Source of the DNA: Asterochloris sp. CNOR1
Taxonomy: Eukaryota; Chlorophyta; Trebouxiophyceae; Trebouxiales; Trebouxiaceae
Length of the DNA: 64,000 nucleotides
NCBI GenBank assembly: GCA_963969365.1
Contig: OZ017747.1
Coordinates: forward strand, 1,054,001 to 1,118,000
Reading direction: 5' to 3'
Every line of letters begins with the position of its first letter. The stretch's first letter is position 1. Shown here piece after piece: positions 25,001 to 35,243 of this stretch. A model generated the notes under the pieces. That model was not told the DNA's origin and did not search any database. It saw only the letters and a list, made by a program, of their open reading frames with translations. Position numbers and translations under genes: made by a program.

Positions 25001-28000
25001 CATCACAACTGACACCACAGACTTGGTCTGCAGAGGTGCAGGTCTGGTTGCGGGCCACCTTACCCAAGGCGTCACGCTTAAAATGCCGTGCCAACTGCTC
25101 TGCAGATGTGGCGGGTGAGGACGGCGGGGTCGGAGGGCCAGGTGAGAGAGATGAGGGGCGGGCAGAGCCAGCACCCGCCTCTTCCCCGGCCAGGAGGGCT
25201 GAGGCTGCCAGCGGTCGCACAGACTCCAGGAGAAGCAGCCTTGGTGCCAGCACCAGCAGGAAGGCGCTCAACTTGAATGTGGTGGCGGGTGCAGACGCTG
25301 AGAACCAGGACAGGCCTGCAGAGGGGGCCCAGGCGCCTATGCCCACCCGCAGGGCTTCCCTGAAGCGCACCTTGAGCATGGGACCTGCTGGGGGCCTGTC
25401 GCGGCGGGCGTCCATGGCATCTGGGAGCCTGCTAAAGAGCCAAAAGAGCGTGGCAATGAACCTGACCCGTGAGTCAAGCAGTCACTGCCCCGCGTATTGC
25501 ATGCTTGGTCAGAAAGTCATTGGCCCCAGCCTAAGTGAGCATGCATCTGGGTGGGCCCATGTCACGGCAAGCCTGCACGGCGCCTGGGTGCCTGCTGAAG
25601 AGCCAGAAGACCGTGGCAAGGGACCTGACCAGTAAGTGGGCAAGCTGAGCTGCCCAGTGTGGGTAGGGAAGCTTGAAGATGTCACTCAGCTTGCCTGAAC
25701 AGTGGTGGCCAGCTCGCCTTGGCTGGCCTGGATGTCCCTGCTCTGGCCGCTTCAGCATTGATTGACTTGTGGCTGTGCTGCAGGGGAGGACTTTTCAGAT
25801 GAGCCCAGCACTTCGCCTTCCAGCACGCTGGAGATAAAGCCAACTGGAGAGGTGGAGGCCTGCAAATTTTGCCTGTGCTGCAGCCTGCAGTGGACCTGAG
25901 GAGGCTGCCCACAGCATGGTTGCATTTGGGGGCACCTCAAGGCCAGCAACCTAAGCATGCCTGGCCCACCGACTGAGCTGGGATTCAGATGAGTGCTGCC
26001 TTGTGCCCTGCAGGGGACCCAACTTCTGACCTTGAATGACATCTCATTGCAGGGCGCTGCCGGCCTTGGCCGTCAACCCAAGAACGCGCAGCTGCTGGAG
26101 GCCATGGCGCAGCATCGCAATGCCAAGCTGCGGACGGTGCCCTGGCTGCTGGGCATCATCGAAAGGTATCGCCAAGGTTGCACCGCCTCGGCACACTCAA
26201 AGGATGATGCAGTTTCCTGCAGCCAAGTGCAGAGCATAGCCCAGCTCCTCCACTGGGTGCTCTGGACAAGCTTGAAACGCTAAGTATCAGGAGCTGTGCC
26301 CTGCCCGGAGCTGTTTTGTGTAGGGATGTTCTGCTGTCCATCACTGTTTTCTTCAGCAGAGTCAGCATGTCCCTGCCCTGCTGCAGCCTGACCTTTCAAA
26401 TGGCACAGTGTGCCAGGCAGCAGGGCATGGCACTATTGTGCTACCCTTGCCCCTTCTTTGAAGCTTTGCTGCTGCACCCCAAGGGAGCACGCCTCTGCCA
26501 TGCTGCAGCCTGTATCTGGAGGTGGATGCCCGGCAGCGCAAATGCGCCAGCCCCATAGAGGCCTGCGCTGCCATCAGCATGCCTGACGTCACCTTCAGCT
26601 TCTTCCATCAGAAGTACGGCATCCTCAAGGATGAGTATGTTGGCAGCCTGGTGCACACCCTCAGCAAGTATGCAGAGGTGAGCAGGCAGCTGGCTGTGCT
26701 TCGGGGACACTCATTTGGGATGGTTTCATGCAGTGCCTGGGCTTGGCAGCCTAGTGCAGAGGGTTGACAGCGGCATGAGCACATCACAACAGGCTTTGAT
26801 CAGGCTGCGTGTGCATATGGCATTGTTGCTGTGGGCCTTGTCGCTGTAGCACTGCAGTCCCAGCCAGCTGGTCACCATCCTGCACAGCTCACTTGAATCT
26901 GGGCTTGATGCCCATACAAGAGGCACACTTTTGCCCGTGCAGGAAGATCAGCGCCTTCAGGTCTTTGCCAGGTTCTTGACGGAGGAATGGGGGCCCCCAG
27001 TGCTGCTGGCCTACGTAGCAGCTGCCAGTCTGTGTGTGCAGCCAGCAGGCATTGCCTGCCTGGAGTTCCCCAGGGAGGCAGGTCGGGGTGGGCAGTACCC
27101 CTGGCTTGACTACATCAAGGCAGCCTGGGTGGCAGACCAGGTGCTGGGGCAGCGCTCCGGGGAGACAAGGCAGCGCTTTCTCAGCATGGTGAGGATGGAG
27201 TGGCAGCCCCCTATGGAGCGACTGGCTGCTGCTGTGCATCGCTGCATACTGAGTCAGGGCGCTGGCGGCTGTTTGGTACGGGCCCTTCAGGAGCTGATGG
27301 TCCCATGCATGCAGGCAAAGTCAGCACTGTGGCTAGGGCAGGTGTTCTGCTGAATAGGGCCCAATGCGAGGCTGCATTCCCTGTCAGTGCCCAGCAACCC
27401 AATTGTCACCTGTGCAGGTGAAAGACGCCTGCCAGCCTGTGGCAGCCAGTGACATGCAGTATCTGTTCACCCCCAGCGCCAGCCAGAGTGGGGGCCCAGC
27501 CATTGGGGGGCGTCTGGCCAGGACACGCACAGATGCAGCATCTCTCTTAGGTTTGTACTGCTGACGGCTGCACTGGCAATGGAGCTCCAGACATGCAGCA
27601 CTGTTAGACCAAGCAGCCTGGTGCAGAGCCAGTCGGCTGGCCGCTGCAGTCTTGGCGCTGGCAAACAGTGCACCCACAGTCTAGCTTGAGCGCTGAGCCT
27701 GCAGCAGCTTGCCACTGTGGCCTCATGCTACAGTCTGCGCATGGGCACTGACTACACCCGAAGCCTGGCTGGAGCCCCCAGCCTGCAGCAGCATCCCTGG
27801 GTGACTTTGCAGCAAGCCAAGCTGCATATGGTGCTGGCACACATGTGCTAAATGTCTGCTGCAGGCAGCGCTGCAGCCACCCCCCCTGCAGCTCCTGCTG
27901 CGGTGCAGCTCTCCGCCTTCAGCAAGCTGCCGGCCATCTCCTTCCTGCAGCTGCTGTGCACCGAGTGTGCGCGCATTGAGGCCTGCCGCCCAGAGGCGCT

Positions 28001-30223
28001 GGCGGCCCTGTTTCGGCAGCAGGCCCTGGACTCGCAGGGGCTGCTTCCTGCGGACTGCCTGCGTGACGTTTTGGAGGAGGCGCTGCCTGCTGATGCACAG
28101 GTGGGATGCCCAGGCGAGGCTGCCCGTGTGCACTGGTGGCCTGTGTGAGGTTATTGTGGTGTACGTGTTGCGTGTGCTGCAGGCTGCCACCGGTGCAGCC
28201 AACAGCTTGTCTGCACAGTCAGGCGCTGAGACAAGGCAGGCTGCCTCCGTGACGTTTTGAGCTGCTGCACAAAGCATGTCTTGTTGTGCTGCTCACCGCA
28301 CTTACGCAGTTGCAAGGGCTGACGGACATGCTGGTGTTGGTGCTGCAGGTGACTGATGAGCAGCTGGATGAGATGGTGTCACAGTTCGTGGCGGCCGCTC
28401 AGGCTGCGCAGCAGGCTGACGGTGGTGCTGGTGACGGCGCCCACCTGACCCTGGCAGGCTTCCTGGCCGCCAGCGAGCAGTCACAGGTCAGCATTGGCCT
28501 CACCCCCACAGCACACCTGCTTGTGGCGCCTGTCAGTGTGCGGGTTGCTGGTGGTCGTGGCTGCAGAAATGAACCAGCAAGCCATCGGCAGAAGGGCTTT
28601 GCGCCTTGTCTGCTGCCTGGGTTCAAAGACCTGACAGTAAGCCAGGGTCTTGCTAGCTCTGTACGTGCGGCACTGTTTTGCTGCTGTCTAGGAGCAAGGA
28701 GCCAGGTACCAGCTCAGCAGCACTCTGTCTGCAAGACATCTGGCCAAAGTAGGGCAGGGTAAGCCCTTGCTGCAGAGACAAGACTGCAGAGAGAAGACTG
28801 CCCTGCAGGTCATGCGAGACCACATCAAACTCAATCAGACGCCCCCAGCTGCGGAGCAGAGCGCGCAGCAGCAGCAGCAGGACGCGATTTTGGCGGTGGT
28901 GGTGGCGCGGCACCTGGGGGCGATGAAGGAGCACTGGCAGCACAGTGTGGTGCAGCTGGGAGCAGCGCACCAGGGGCTTACTGGGCAGGCAAGTCCCCCT
29001 TGGTGTATGATGAGCCCAGCCTGCCCCGCATTTGTCATCCTGGGGCTCAACAGGCTGCCCTGCGGCATGGAGCAATCTGCGCTATGCCAGCGCGCGGCGC
29101 CTCTGTGGCTGCTCCGATTGGTACCAGAAGGAGCAGGATGTTCAGCTTCTGGGTAGGCTCTGCCATGCAGTGTCACACCACACAAGGGTTTCCCCTTGCT
29201 GCAGGCTGGCAGGGTGTTGGCGGACGCTCATGGCAGCAACAGCCTGAAGGCCTACATGCGCCTGCTGCAAGACCTGGCAGCTGCCCATGTGCAGCGGGCA
29301 CTGCAGGCCGCTCTGGAGGCATCTACAGTGGGTCAGGTGAGCTTCCAGGCTGACCCTGGACGGAGGCATATTGCAATGGCTGCCATGCCAGCTTGTTAGC
29401 CTGCTTGCCACACTCAGGAGCCCAGCATGCCAAGCCTGCACGCACCCTGCACAGGCTGAGGGCCCCTGACCTAACCCCCCTGTATCTGCGCACCACGTGC
29501 ACAGGCCCATGCGCCTTGTTTGAGCGCCCCCATGCTGCACCTGGCAGGTGGCAGCTGCTGAAGCAAGCCTGGTTCGTGTGGAGGACGCTGTGCTGCTGCT
29601 GGAAGGAGAGCACTACGTCCTGGCTGGGAATGGCAACCTTGAAGCTGCCCGCCAGCACAGGAGTCCGACCCTGCAGGTGTTGCCTCACAGCAGGCACAGC
29701 AATGTCTTCTCCATATGAGCAATGCTGTTGTGCTAGCCAACACAGCTCTGTGTGCTGCCTCAACCTGTTACAACCCGTATCTGTCAGGCCTTTTGCAGCT
29801 GTACTGGCGGCCCAAAGTGCTTGTACTGCTTCATGGCTGTGGCAGCCAGATCAGCAGGCCATTTGCAGTGCTGAGTGCGCTGCGTCCCCCTCTCATTGGC
29901 ATGTAGCCGGCAGCATCAGTTGCCCTTTCCTGATTTCGGTGGCCCCAACCACGCATGGCAATCAACAGCACACTCTCAATCCAGAATCTGTTGTGCAGGC
30001 TGGGCGCATCCTGCCGCTATTTTCTTCCTTTGCTGCGGTGCGCACTGCCTTCCAGTCCCAGGCGGCCATGATTGTGCAGCGATGCTGGCGGCGGCGAATG
30101 CACCAGAAAGCACGTGATTGCCAGCCTTCCCCACATCCTAGTGTTGCAGCAATGCTATCTGCAGCTCCTGCGGGTTTGCAGCGTCTGAAGTCCAGGGCAG
30201 TGGACCTCTTTCGTGACAACTGA
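16081..30223 (+). CDS. Giant helical-repeat protein with MgtE-N/FliG-like units and a C-terminal IQ motif
   Basis: Plus-strand exons run from about 16.1 kb to a TGA at 30221-30223. From the N-terminus: low-complexity and helical sequence (16.1-19 kb), coiled-coil-like exons (19.0-20.4 kb, for example KLSVEDAVLRARMLQLDKHL), and at least five MgtE-N/FliG-like units (20.86-23.7 kb). Then comes a Ser/Arg/Pro-rich disordered part (24.1-25.6 kb), followed by helical exons (26.0-29.7 kb, including SFFHQKYGILKDEYVGSLVH and VFARFLTEEWGPPVLLAYVA). The last exon carries an IQ motif. I do not recognise the whole protein. The IQ motif implies calmodulin or light-chain binding, and the sequence style (charged helices, IQ) is common in algal axonemal or cytoskeletal proteins, but that is inference only. 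The start at 16081 is tentative; a split into two genes near 19.9 or 24 kb cannot be excluded. Confidence 0.5.
16594..16631. repeat. Tandem pair of a 19-base unit
   Basis: Two adjacent near-identical copies of tgtgtgagttgtgcatcat lie in a probable intron or 5' segment of the plus-strand giant gene. The age must be low given the identity. Confidence 0.7.
20860..23720 (+). other. Array of MgtE-N/FliG-like helical units
   Basis: Seven successive exons carry units with a common pattern (x-L-P-x-x-x-x-x-x-ll-x-x-M-x-p-x-x-A-x-il). Examples are IAEMPEEDRAAVLVTMAHSE (20.9 kb), LDAMDHADLTAALNAMRPRQ (21.5 kb), GLPLERQQQLMMLLSVGEMA (22.0 kb), MTIEEKAAVLGAMDPRDAAA (23.0 kb) and a weaker one at 23.63-23.71 kb. 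The spacing of Pro, Met-Pro and Ala pairs is that of the MgtE intracellular N domain and its FliG relatives. No transporter membrane domain follows. Each unit roughly equals one exon. Confidence 0.55.
25421..25640 (+). repeat. Duplicated exon and flanks in the plus-strand giant gene
   Basis: Two similar segments about 163 bases apart (near 25427-25475 and 25590-25637) each encode LLKSQK(S/T)VA followed by LT and a GT donor (gtgagt in the first, gtaagt in the second). The sequences agree at most positions over about 50 bases, which suggests a tandem exon duplication. Confidence 0.6.
30055..30111 (+). other. IQ motif
   Basis: The last exon encodes AAMIVQRCWRRRMHQKA, which fits the IQ consensus (I/V)Qxxx(R/K)xxxx(R/K) with a conserved VQ and basic residues. 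It lies about 35-50 residues before the stop. Such motifs bind calmodulin or related EF-hand light chains. Confidence 0.75.
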
Positions 30224-30590
30224 GCGGACCGACACAACTCACTGTGAGCCATAACACCTTAGATACAAAGGCCCCTTGAATGTCCTTGAAGTAGTATCCA
30301 GACTGCATGATAATCTCACAGCCCCCACAGCTCAGTGTTTGCAGCGGCCATCAACATTGGTGATTTTGAAAGCACAATACAAGGCAAGGGAACAACACAG
30401 GCAAGCATTCTTATGTGACTGCAACAATGTAAGGAACACTTAGGAGGAGGTAGAGGGTGCATAATAACTGCAAACAGCCAATCATGGGGGCATTGATGTT
30501 GCCCTGCTGTGTCGAGTGCAACTGGCAAGAGACGGAAATCCATCAGTTGGGACTGTGGGCGGGGGTGATATTGTCGATGCCAAGGCCAAA
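30224..30590. other. Intergenic region between convergent genes
   Basis: This lies between the stop of the plus-strand giant gene and the stop of the first vWA gene. A TGTAA element, the usual chlorophyte polyadenylation signal, is present on the plus strand at about 30428-30432, some 205 bases after the stop of the giant gene. No exon was recognised. Confidence 0.5.
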
Positions 30591-33500
30591 TCATGAAGCA
30601 GATGACCGAGCCCTGCGGTCAGGGTCCACCGGCGCGGTGAGGCTGGCCAGTTCAGAGGCATCCTGTCTGGCGCTGCAGAGCACATGCAGCAGTGTCAGCG
30701 AGGGCCTGCAAGTTCATGCACAAGGCAGCTAGGCAGGCAGGCTGAAGGAGCCCACTGACCTGCTCGTGTAGGCTGAGCGAGAGGAGAGGTGGAGGGGGGC
30801 TGAATAGTCGCAGACCTGCACCAGCAGCAGAGTTGCTGTGCATCCTGGGCTGCCAAAGGTGCCAGCACGTGAAGAGTTTGCTGAATGGCATCCCATGGGA
30901 GGCATCAAGAGTTGCTTGCCTGCTGCCTCATGTGCCCACGAGTCTTGGAAGAGACCTTTGTACGCCCAAAGCCAGCATAGGCAGCCAAGCTGGCAAAGGC
31001 CAACATTGCGTCCTCCAGATCATCAATCAGCATGCCTGCAGCCAAGGCAAAAGGATGGCTGACCCACAGGGTACAGCACAAGTGCAACCTGACTTGTCAA
31101 GGACGTGGGTAGACCAGGCTGAGACAGGCAAGAAGTGGCAAAGAATGTGCTGTGTCACAGGCCCTGTCAGACAGCAGCGTCTGTTACTGAACGCACCTGT
31201 CTGATCTGAAGCTGGCTGGCCCCTAAGATAGTTGATCTGCTGTTGCAGGAGGGATTTGGCCCTGCACGAGAAAAGGAGCAGCTGAGCAATGTGCCGTGCT
31301 GCCCGTCAAGGCTGTGCATACAATCTTTACACACAGGCAGGTTTGCGTGATTTCCCCATATCTAGTCAAGCTGGTGAGGCTGCTGTGCTGCCAGGCAGTG
31401 GCCCCTGTTGCTGCCCCCAAAGGCCAATGAACGGCATGGCCATATTGCTCTCTAATGCGGCAGCAAGCTGCCAGCCTTCACCATACTGAATGTGCCTGAG
31501 GGGCGTGACTGAGCAAGATCTCCGCCCCAGCCATAAACAAGGTCTCCTGTGCAAGTTGAAGTAGGCATGGTCTAACCCATCGATGTTGCCGCCGTCTGCC
31601 ATGATCCGCGCCTGGTCCAGCAGCATCCCTGTGGCCACCCTGTGCATCTGATCCGCCACAGCCGCGTTTCTGGGCTGCTCGCCCACTGCTTCCCCTGGCC
31701 GGCGCACTGTGGCCAGCATGGATGTCTCCCGCATTGCGCCATGCTGCAGGTCAAGGTACCGGGCCTGCAGCAGGAGCAGCAGTGCATGTGGGCAGCGTGA
31801 AACACACTGGCACTCTGTGGGATTGATGTGTGACAAAGGCGGGAAGTGAGATGCATCCTGTGCCGCCTGCTGATGTTGCCTTCCCAAATTGCAGTTCCGC
31901 GCCACCATGCCGTTCCACATCACTGTGGATGGCAGCCTGCCTGGCATACTCCACCTGCCTATTTCAGAAGTTGTAGATGAAAGCCTTGCTGCGGACATAG
32001 TTTCTGAGGGGTGTATGCGGGCAAGCAGTCTGCAGCTGGCATCTATGCACCAACTGATCAGCCCAGGCCGGCTCAATGACTGCAGCTGGCTTGATGTATG
32101 TACCAGCTGATAGGCTCAGGTTGGCTCGATCAAGACCATTGTTGATCAATGCACCAGCACATTTAAGTGGAATCCTGAGGAGCCCACCCGTGCAGTGAAG
32201 AGGGGCTGTGACTCATGAGGGGTTGACAGCGCAGACACGTCCACCTCCAGCAGCAGGTCCTTGGTCTCATTCGAGAAGGCGTCCCCCAGCCTGACAGAGA
32301 TGCCGCCGCCCTCCAGGGCCTGCTGCTGGTAGCCTGTGGCCACCTTCACCAGCTGCGCATTGGGCTGCAGGCAGGGATGCTGAGGCGTCAGCATAGACCA
32401 TTGCAGACTGACTGCTTGCTGCCCTGGCCATGCCGTCTGCACAAAGGTGTGTTTGCCCTGCGGCGCAAGAGCTGGAGACCTATTGGCAGTGCTCATGGCT
32501 TGAAGTGGAGACACGCAGGCGGCACACTTTTAAAATTGAGGTGGTGGCCACCATGTTCAGCTGCGCCCTGAGCTGCAGGCAGAGCCCAATGCGAGCCGGA
32601 ACAGCTCTGTAATTATTTCCAAGACCCAGCGCGAAAAGATGTGGCACAGTCTTGAAGGTGCAGACATGCAGGCAACACAGCCTGAACAGCTAGGCTGCAG
32701 GCATTGCTTGTGCAGCAGCTGCCAGTAGTGCAACGTGACAGAAGGAGGCCACATCTGGTGAGGCTGCACAATTGGAGCACTAACACCTGCAAACAAAGTC
32801 TGACAGGTGGCCTGGGGGGCCTCACCTGACCGTGAATAGCAACCTCCAGATTCTGCGCCCGCAGCTCGAGGAGGCCTCCCACTGCTGACGCAAACGCTGG
32901 GGGGATGTTGTCAGGCTGCTGCCTGCAGCACCATTGGGATACGCTTGCACGGCTGCACTGGTGCCAGGCCAGAGCATGACAGGGCGCTCAGCCTCGTTGC
33001 CGGCAGGTTGTAGTGCTCCAGCAGCCAGGACCAGGCTGGCATGCACAGTGGCTCTCTCAGCAGCAATTGCTACAGCACAGCATCACTGAGGCAGCCTCAG
33101 CCTGGCATGAGCCACTGACAGACTCAAGCATCCAAGAGGAGAGCACCCTTGAGGAAGTCCTGCAACACCCACAAGACTCACATGAAGAAGCTCTGCCCAC
33201 TGCCGCGCTCTGCCAAATTCGTCAGGAGGTCTGAGTTGTGGTCTGCGCCAAAGCCAAAACACAGCAGGCGGGGGGCGGCATCTGTATCCAGCATACGAGC
33301 AGTCGCGTCCTGTAGCTGCTCAGGAGCCACCACCCCCATGTTGGCTTGCCCATCTGTGAACAGCAGCACGCTGCGCACCCGGTGCTGAGCGGCGGCAGCT
33401 TCTCTCCCTGCAGCAAGTGGTTCAGGGGCTCTGTCTGGGAAAGTTATGTTGGCGACACAGGCTTCTAGGCAGCTGTGCCCTGCCCTGCAGGCTCAGGAAA

Positions 33501-34902
33501 GTTCTTAGGGTGGTCAAGGCCACCAAGCATCTTGTCTGCAGCAGCTGGCGAGAGTCGGGTTTGGTGCACTGCTACGCGCACTTGCAGACGGTGGAGGATG
33601 CACTGTTTCCCAAGGGGAGTGAGCCTCTCGGGAGGCCAGGCTGCCTGCAGCATCCTGCAAATTCCAAGCAGCTTCCAATGCAGTGACAGCTGCACGGGAA
33701 AGTGACTGCGCCATGGCGGGCACAGGCACTGCAAAAGCATCTGCAGTGGTTGACGCTGCCCCACCTCCTGGAGTGGCTACACCCGTCTGCAACGCCTGCT
33801 GCAGGATGTCAATGCCGCGAAACAGGCCCCCACTGAGGTTGGTGCTGGAGCCTGCGCGCATGCGCTTAGCGCAGCTCCTGGCCTTGGCCTGGCACTTGCT
33901 GGTCATGTAGTCTAGTGCAAACACGTCTGTCACCTGCAGAGGAAGAAGCTGCTGGGCTGCTGCAAAGCTCACACATCCAGGGATTTGGGCAAGCTGGGAG
34001 GCTGTAGTGCAGGCCACGCAGGGTGGCTGCCACCATTATGCACGATTGTATCCTATGTTTTGCACCATCTAGCAGCAGAGCGAGGTGTTGATCAGGTGTT
34101 GAGAAGGTGTGACTAGGGCATGGTGTTGGGAATGGTGCTCTGATGGTGCCTGAGTTTGGTACTGGTGGCAGGTGCCTTGCGAGTCAGCAAGCATCAGTTG
34201 TGCCCATGCTGCAGGAAGGCCGCAGATTTGTACTTGCCTCATTGTCAAAGGACACGATGGCCAGCCTGTCATCAGCCGTCAGCTGGCCGATGCAAAAGGT
34301 GAGGGCATGAATGGTGAGCTTGAGCTTCTCGCCTGCCATTGAGCCAGACCTGCAGGGGAGCGCTGCTGAGTCAGGAGTGCCAGAGGCAGGCGGCTGAGGG
34401 TCATGCTGTGCAACATGAGCAGGCAGCTGCAGGCCTGCCATGAAGCTGGACATGCTAGGAAGCAGCGCTGATTCAGGAGCTCAGAGCCAGGGGGTTGCTG
34501 TGCAGCAACAGCAGCCAGATTCAGGCCAGGTGCAGCAGGACTGCCTGACAAGGCTAAGTGTAGGAGCAAAGAGGGGTTGTTAGAGATGGCCCTGGGTGTA
34601 ACTCACACGTCCACCACTGCCACTATATCACAGGGAGTGCGCTGGTGGCTGGCATCCAGGGCGCAGGCCTTCACAGAGACCACAGCATGCACCTGCACGG
34701 GCAGAAGGCAGGGCGGTATGACAGGGCTGCTTGAAGAGACTACAGGAGGAGCCCGAGAACTGCATCAAGCATCAGGCACAGCCGGTACTTTGGCCAGCGC
34801 TCCAGGTGCAGGCCTCACTTTGTGCTGCTCGCTGCAGGTATAGGACTCGTACTCGGTCCTGCTGCCAAGGATCAGGGGCTCTGAGGCCCCGTTGCTGGTC
34901 AT
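30591..34902 (-). CDS. von Willebrand A-domain protein, copy 1
   Basis: Start at 34902 (MTSNGASEPL). Clear exons are 34902-34819, 34692-34607, 34349-34238 and one beginning at 33933. Further exons carry the rest of the domain (about 33390-33180) and a beta-rich part (about 32340-32180, GGISVRLGDAFSNETKDLLL), then C-terminal helices (31.8-30.95 kb). The tail ends at a TGA at 30591-30593. The MIDAS metal site is complete: DVSGS (split over an intron at 34607/34349), the Thr in SSTNLSGGL, and the Asp in LLFTDGQAN. The layout (vWA, beta sandwich, helical C-terminus, no signal peptide or RING visible) resembles plant and bacterial intracellular vWA proteins. It probably mediates metal-dependent protein binding; the partner is unknown. 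The intron after exon 3 appears to use a GC donor, because only this keeps the frame. Copy 2 lies just upstream on the same strand. Confidence 0.8.
32043..32160. repeat. Imperfect tandem duplication, about 60 bases
   Basis: Two diverged copies (gcaccaactgatcagcccag... and gtaccagctgataggctcag...) follow one another in an intron of vWA copy 1. Both contain a related tGGCTCaATgac/GGCTCgATcaa stretch. Confidence 0.5.
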
Positions 34903-35243
34903 GTTGGCCTGTCTCGGAGCTTTGCTCGCAGGTCCTGTCCACCAAAGCTTGATCGTTGCAGAGTCAAGACCGATTGCAATCGTGCAAGGAGGCCAGTTGC
35001 AGCTACCCGCAGATCTCTTTGACCTGTGTTGATTGACCTGTGTTGATTGCCGCGTCAAAGAAGAAGAATTTTTTTGGGCATGCAGCAGAATTCAGCAGTG
35101 TTGCAGTGTGCCCTGTCTGGACGGCCTGTTTAATTGTGGCTGGCTGCATGGGCCTCATCGCTGGGACCTGCAGCAGCAGACGTTGTGTGGGCAATGGGCA
35201 GAGCTTTCATGCTGGCAGCAGGCACAGGACGCCCAAAGCAGCT
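34903..35243. other. Spacer between the two vWA genes
   Basis: The 5' region of copy 1 and the 3' region of copy 2, both on the minus strand. It holds a perfect tandem pair of a 14-base unit (gacctgtgttgatt) at about 35021-35048. Nothing else is recognised. Confidence 0.5.

Noticed and set aside
28340-28490. EF-hand in the plus-strand giant gene (LTDEQLDEMV...)
   Set aside because: The helix start looks EF-hand-like, but the DxDxDG calcium loop is absent, so it is treated as a plain helical segment.
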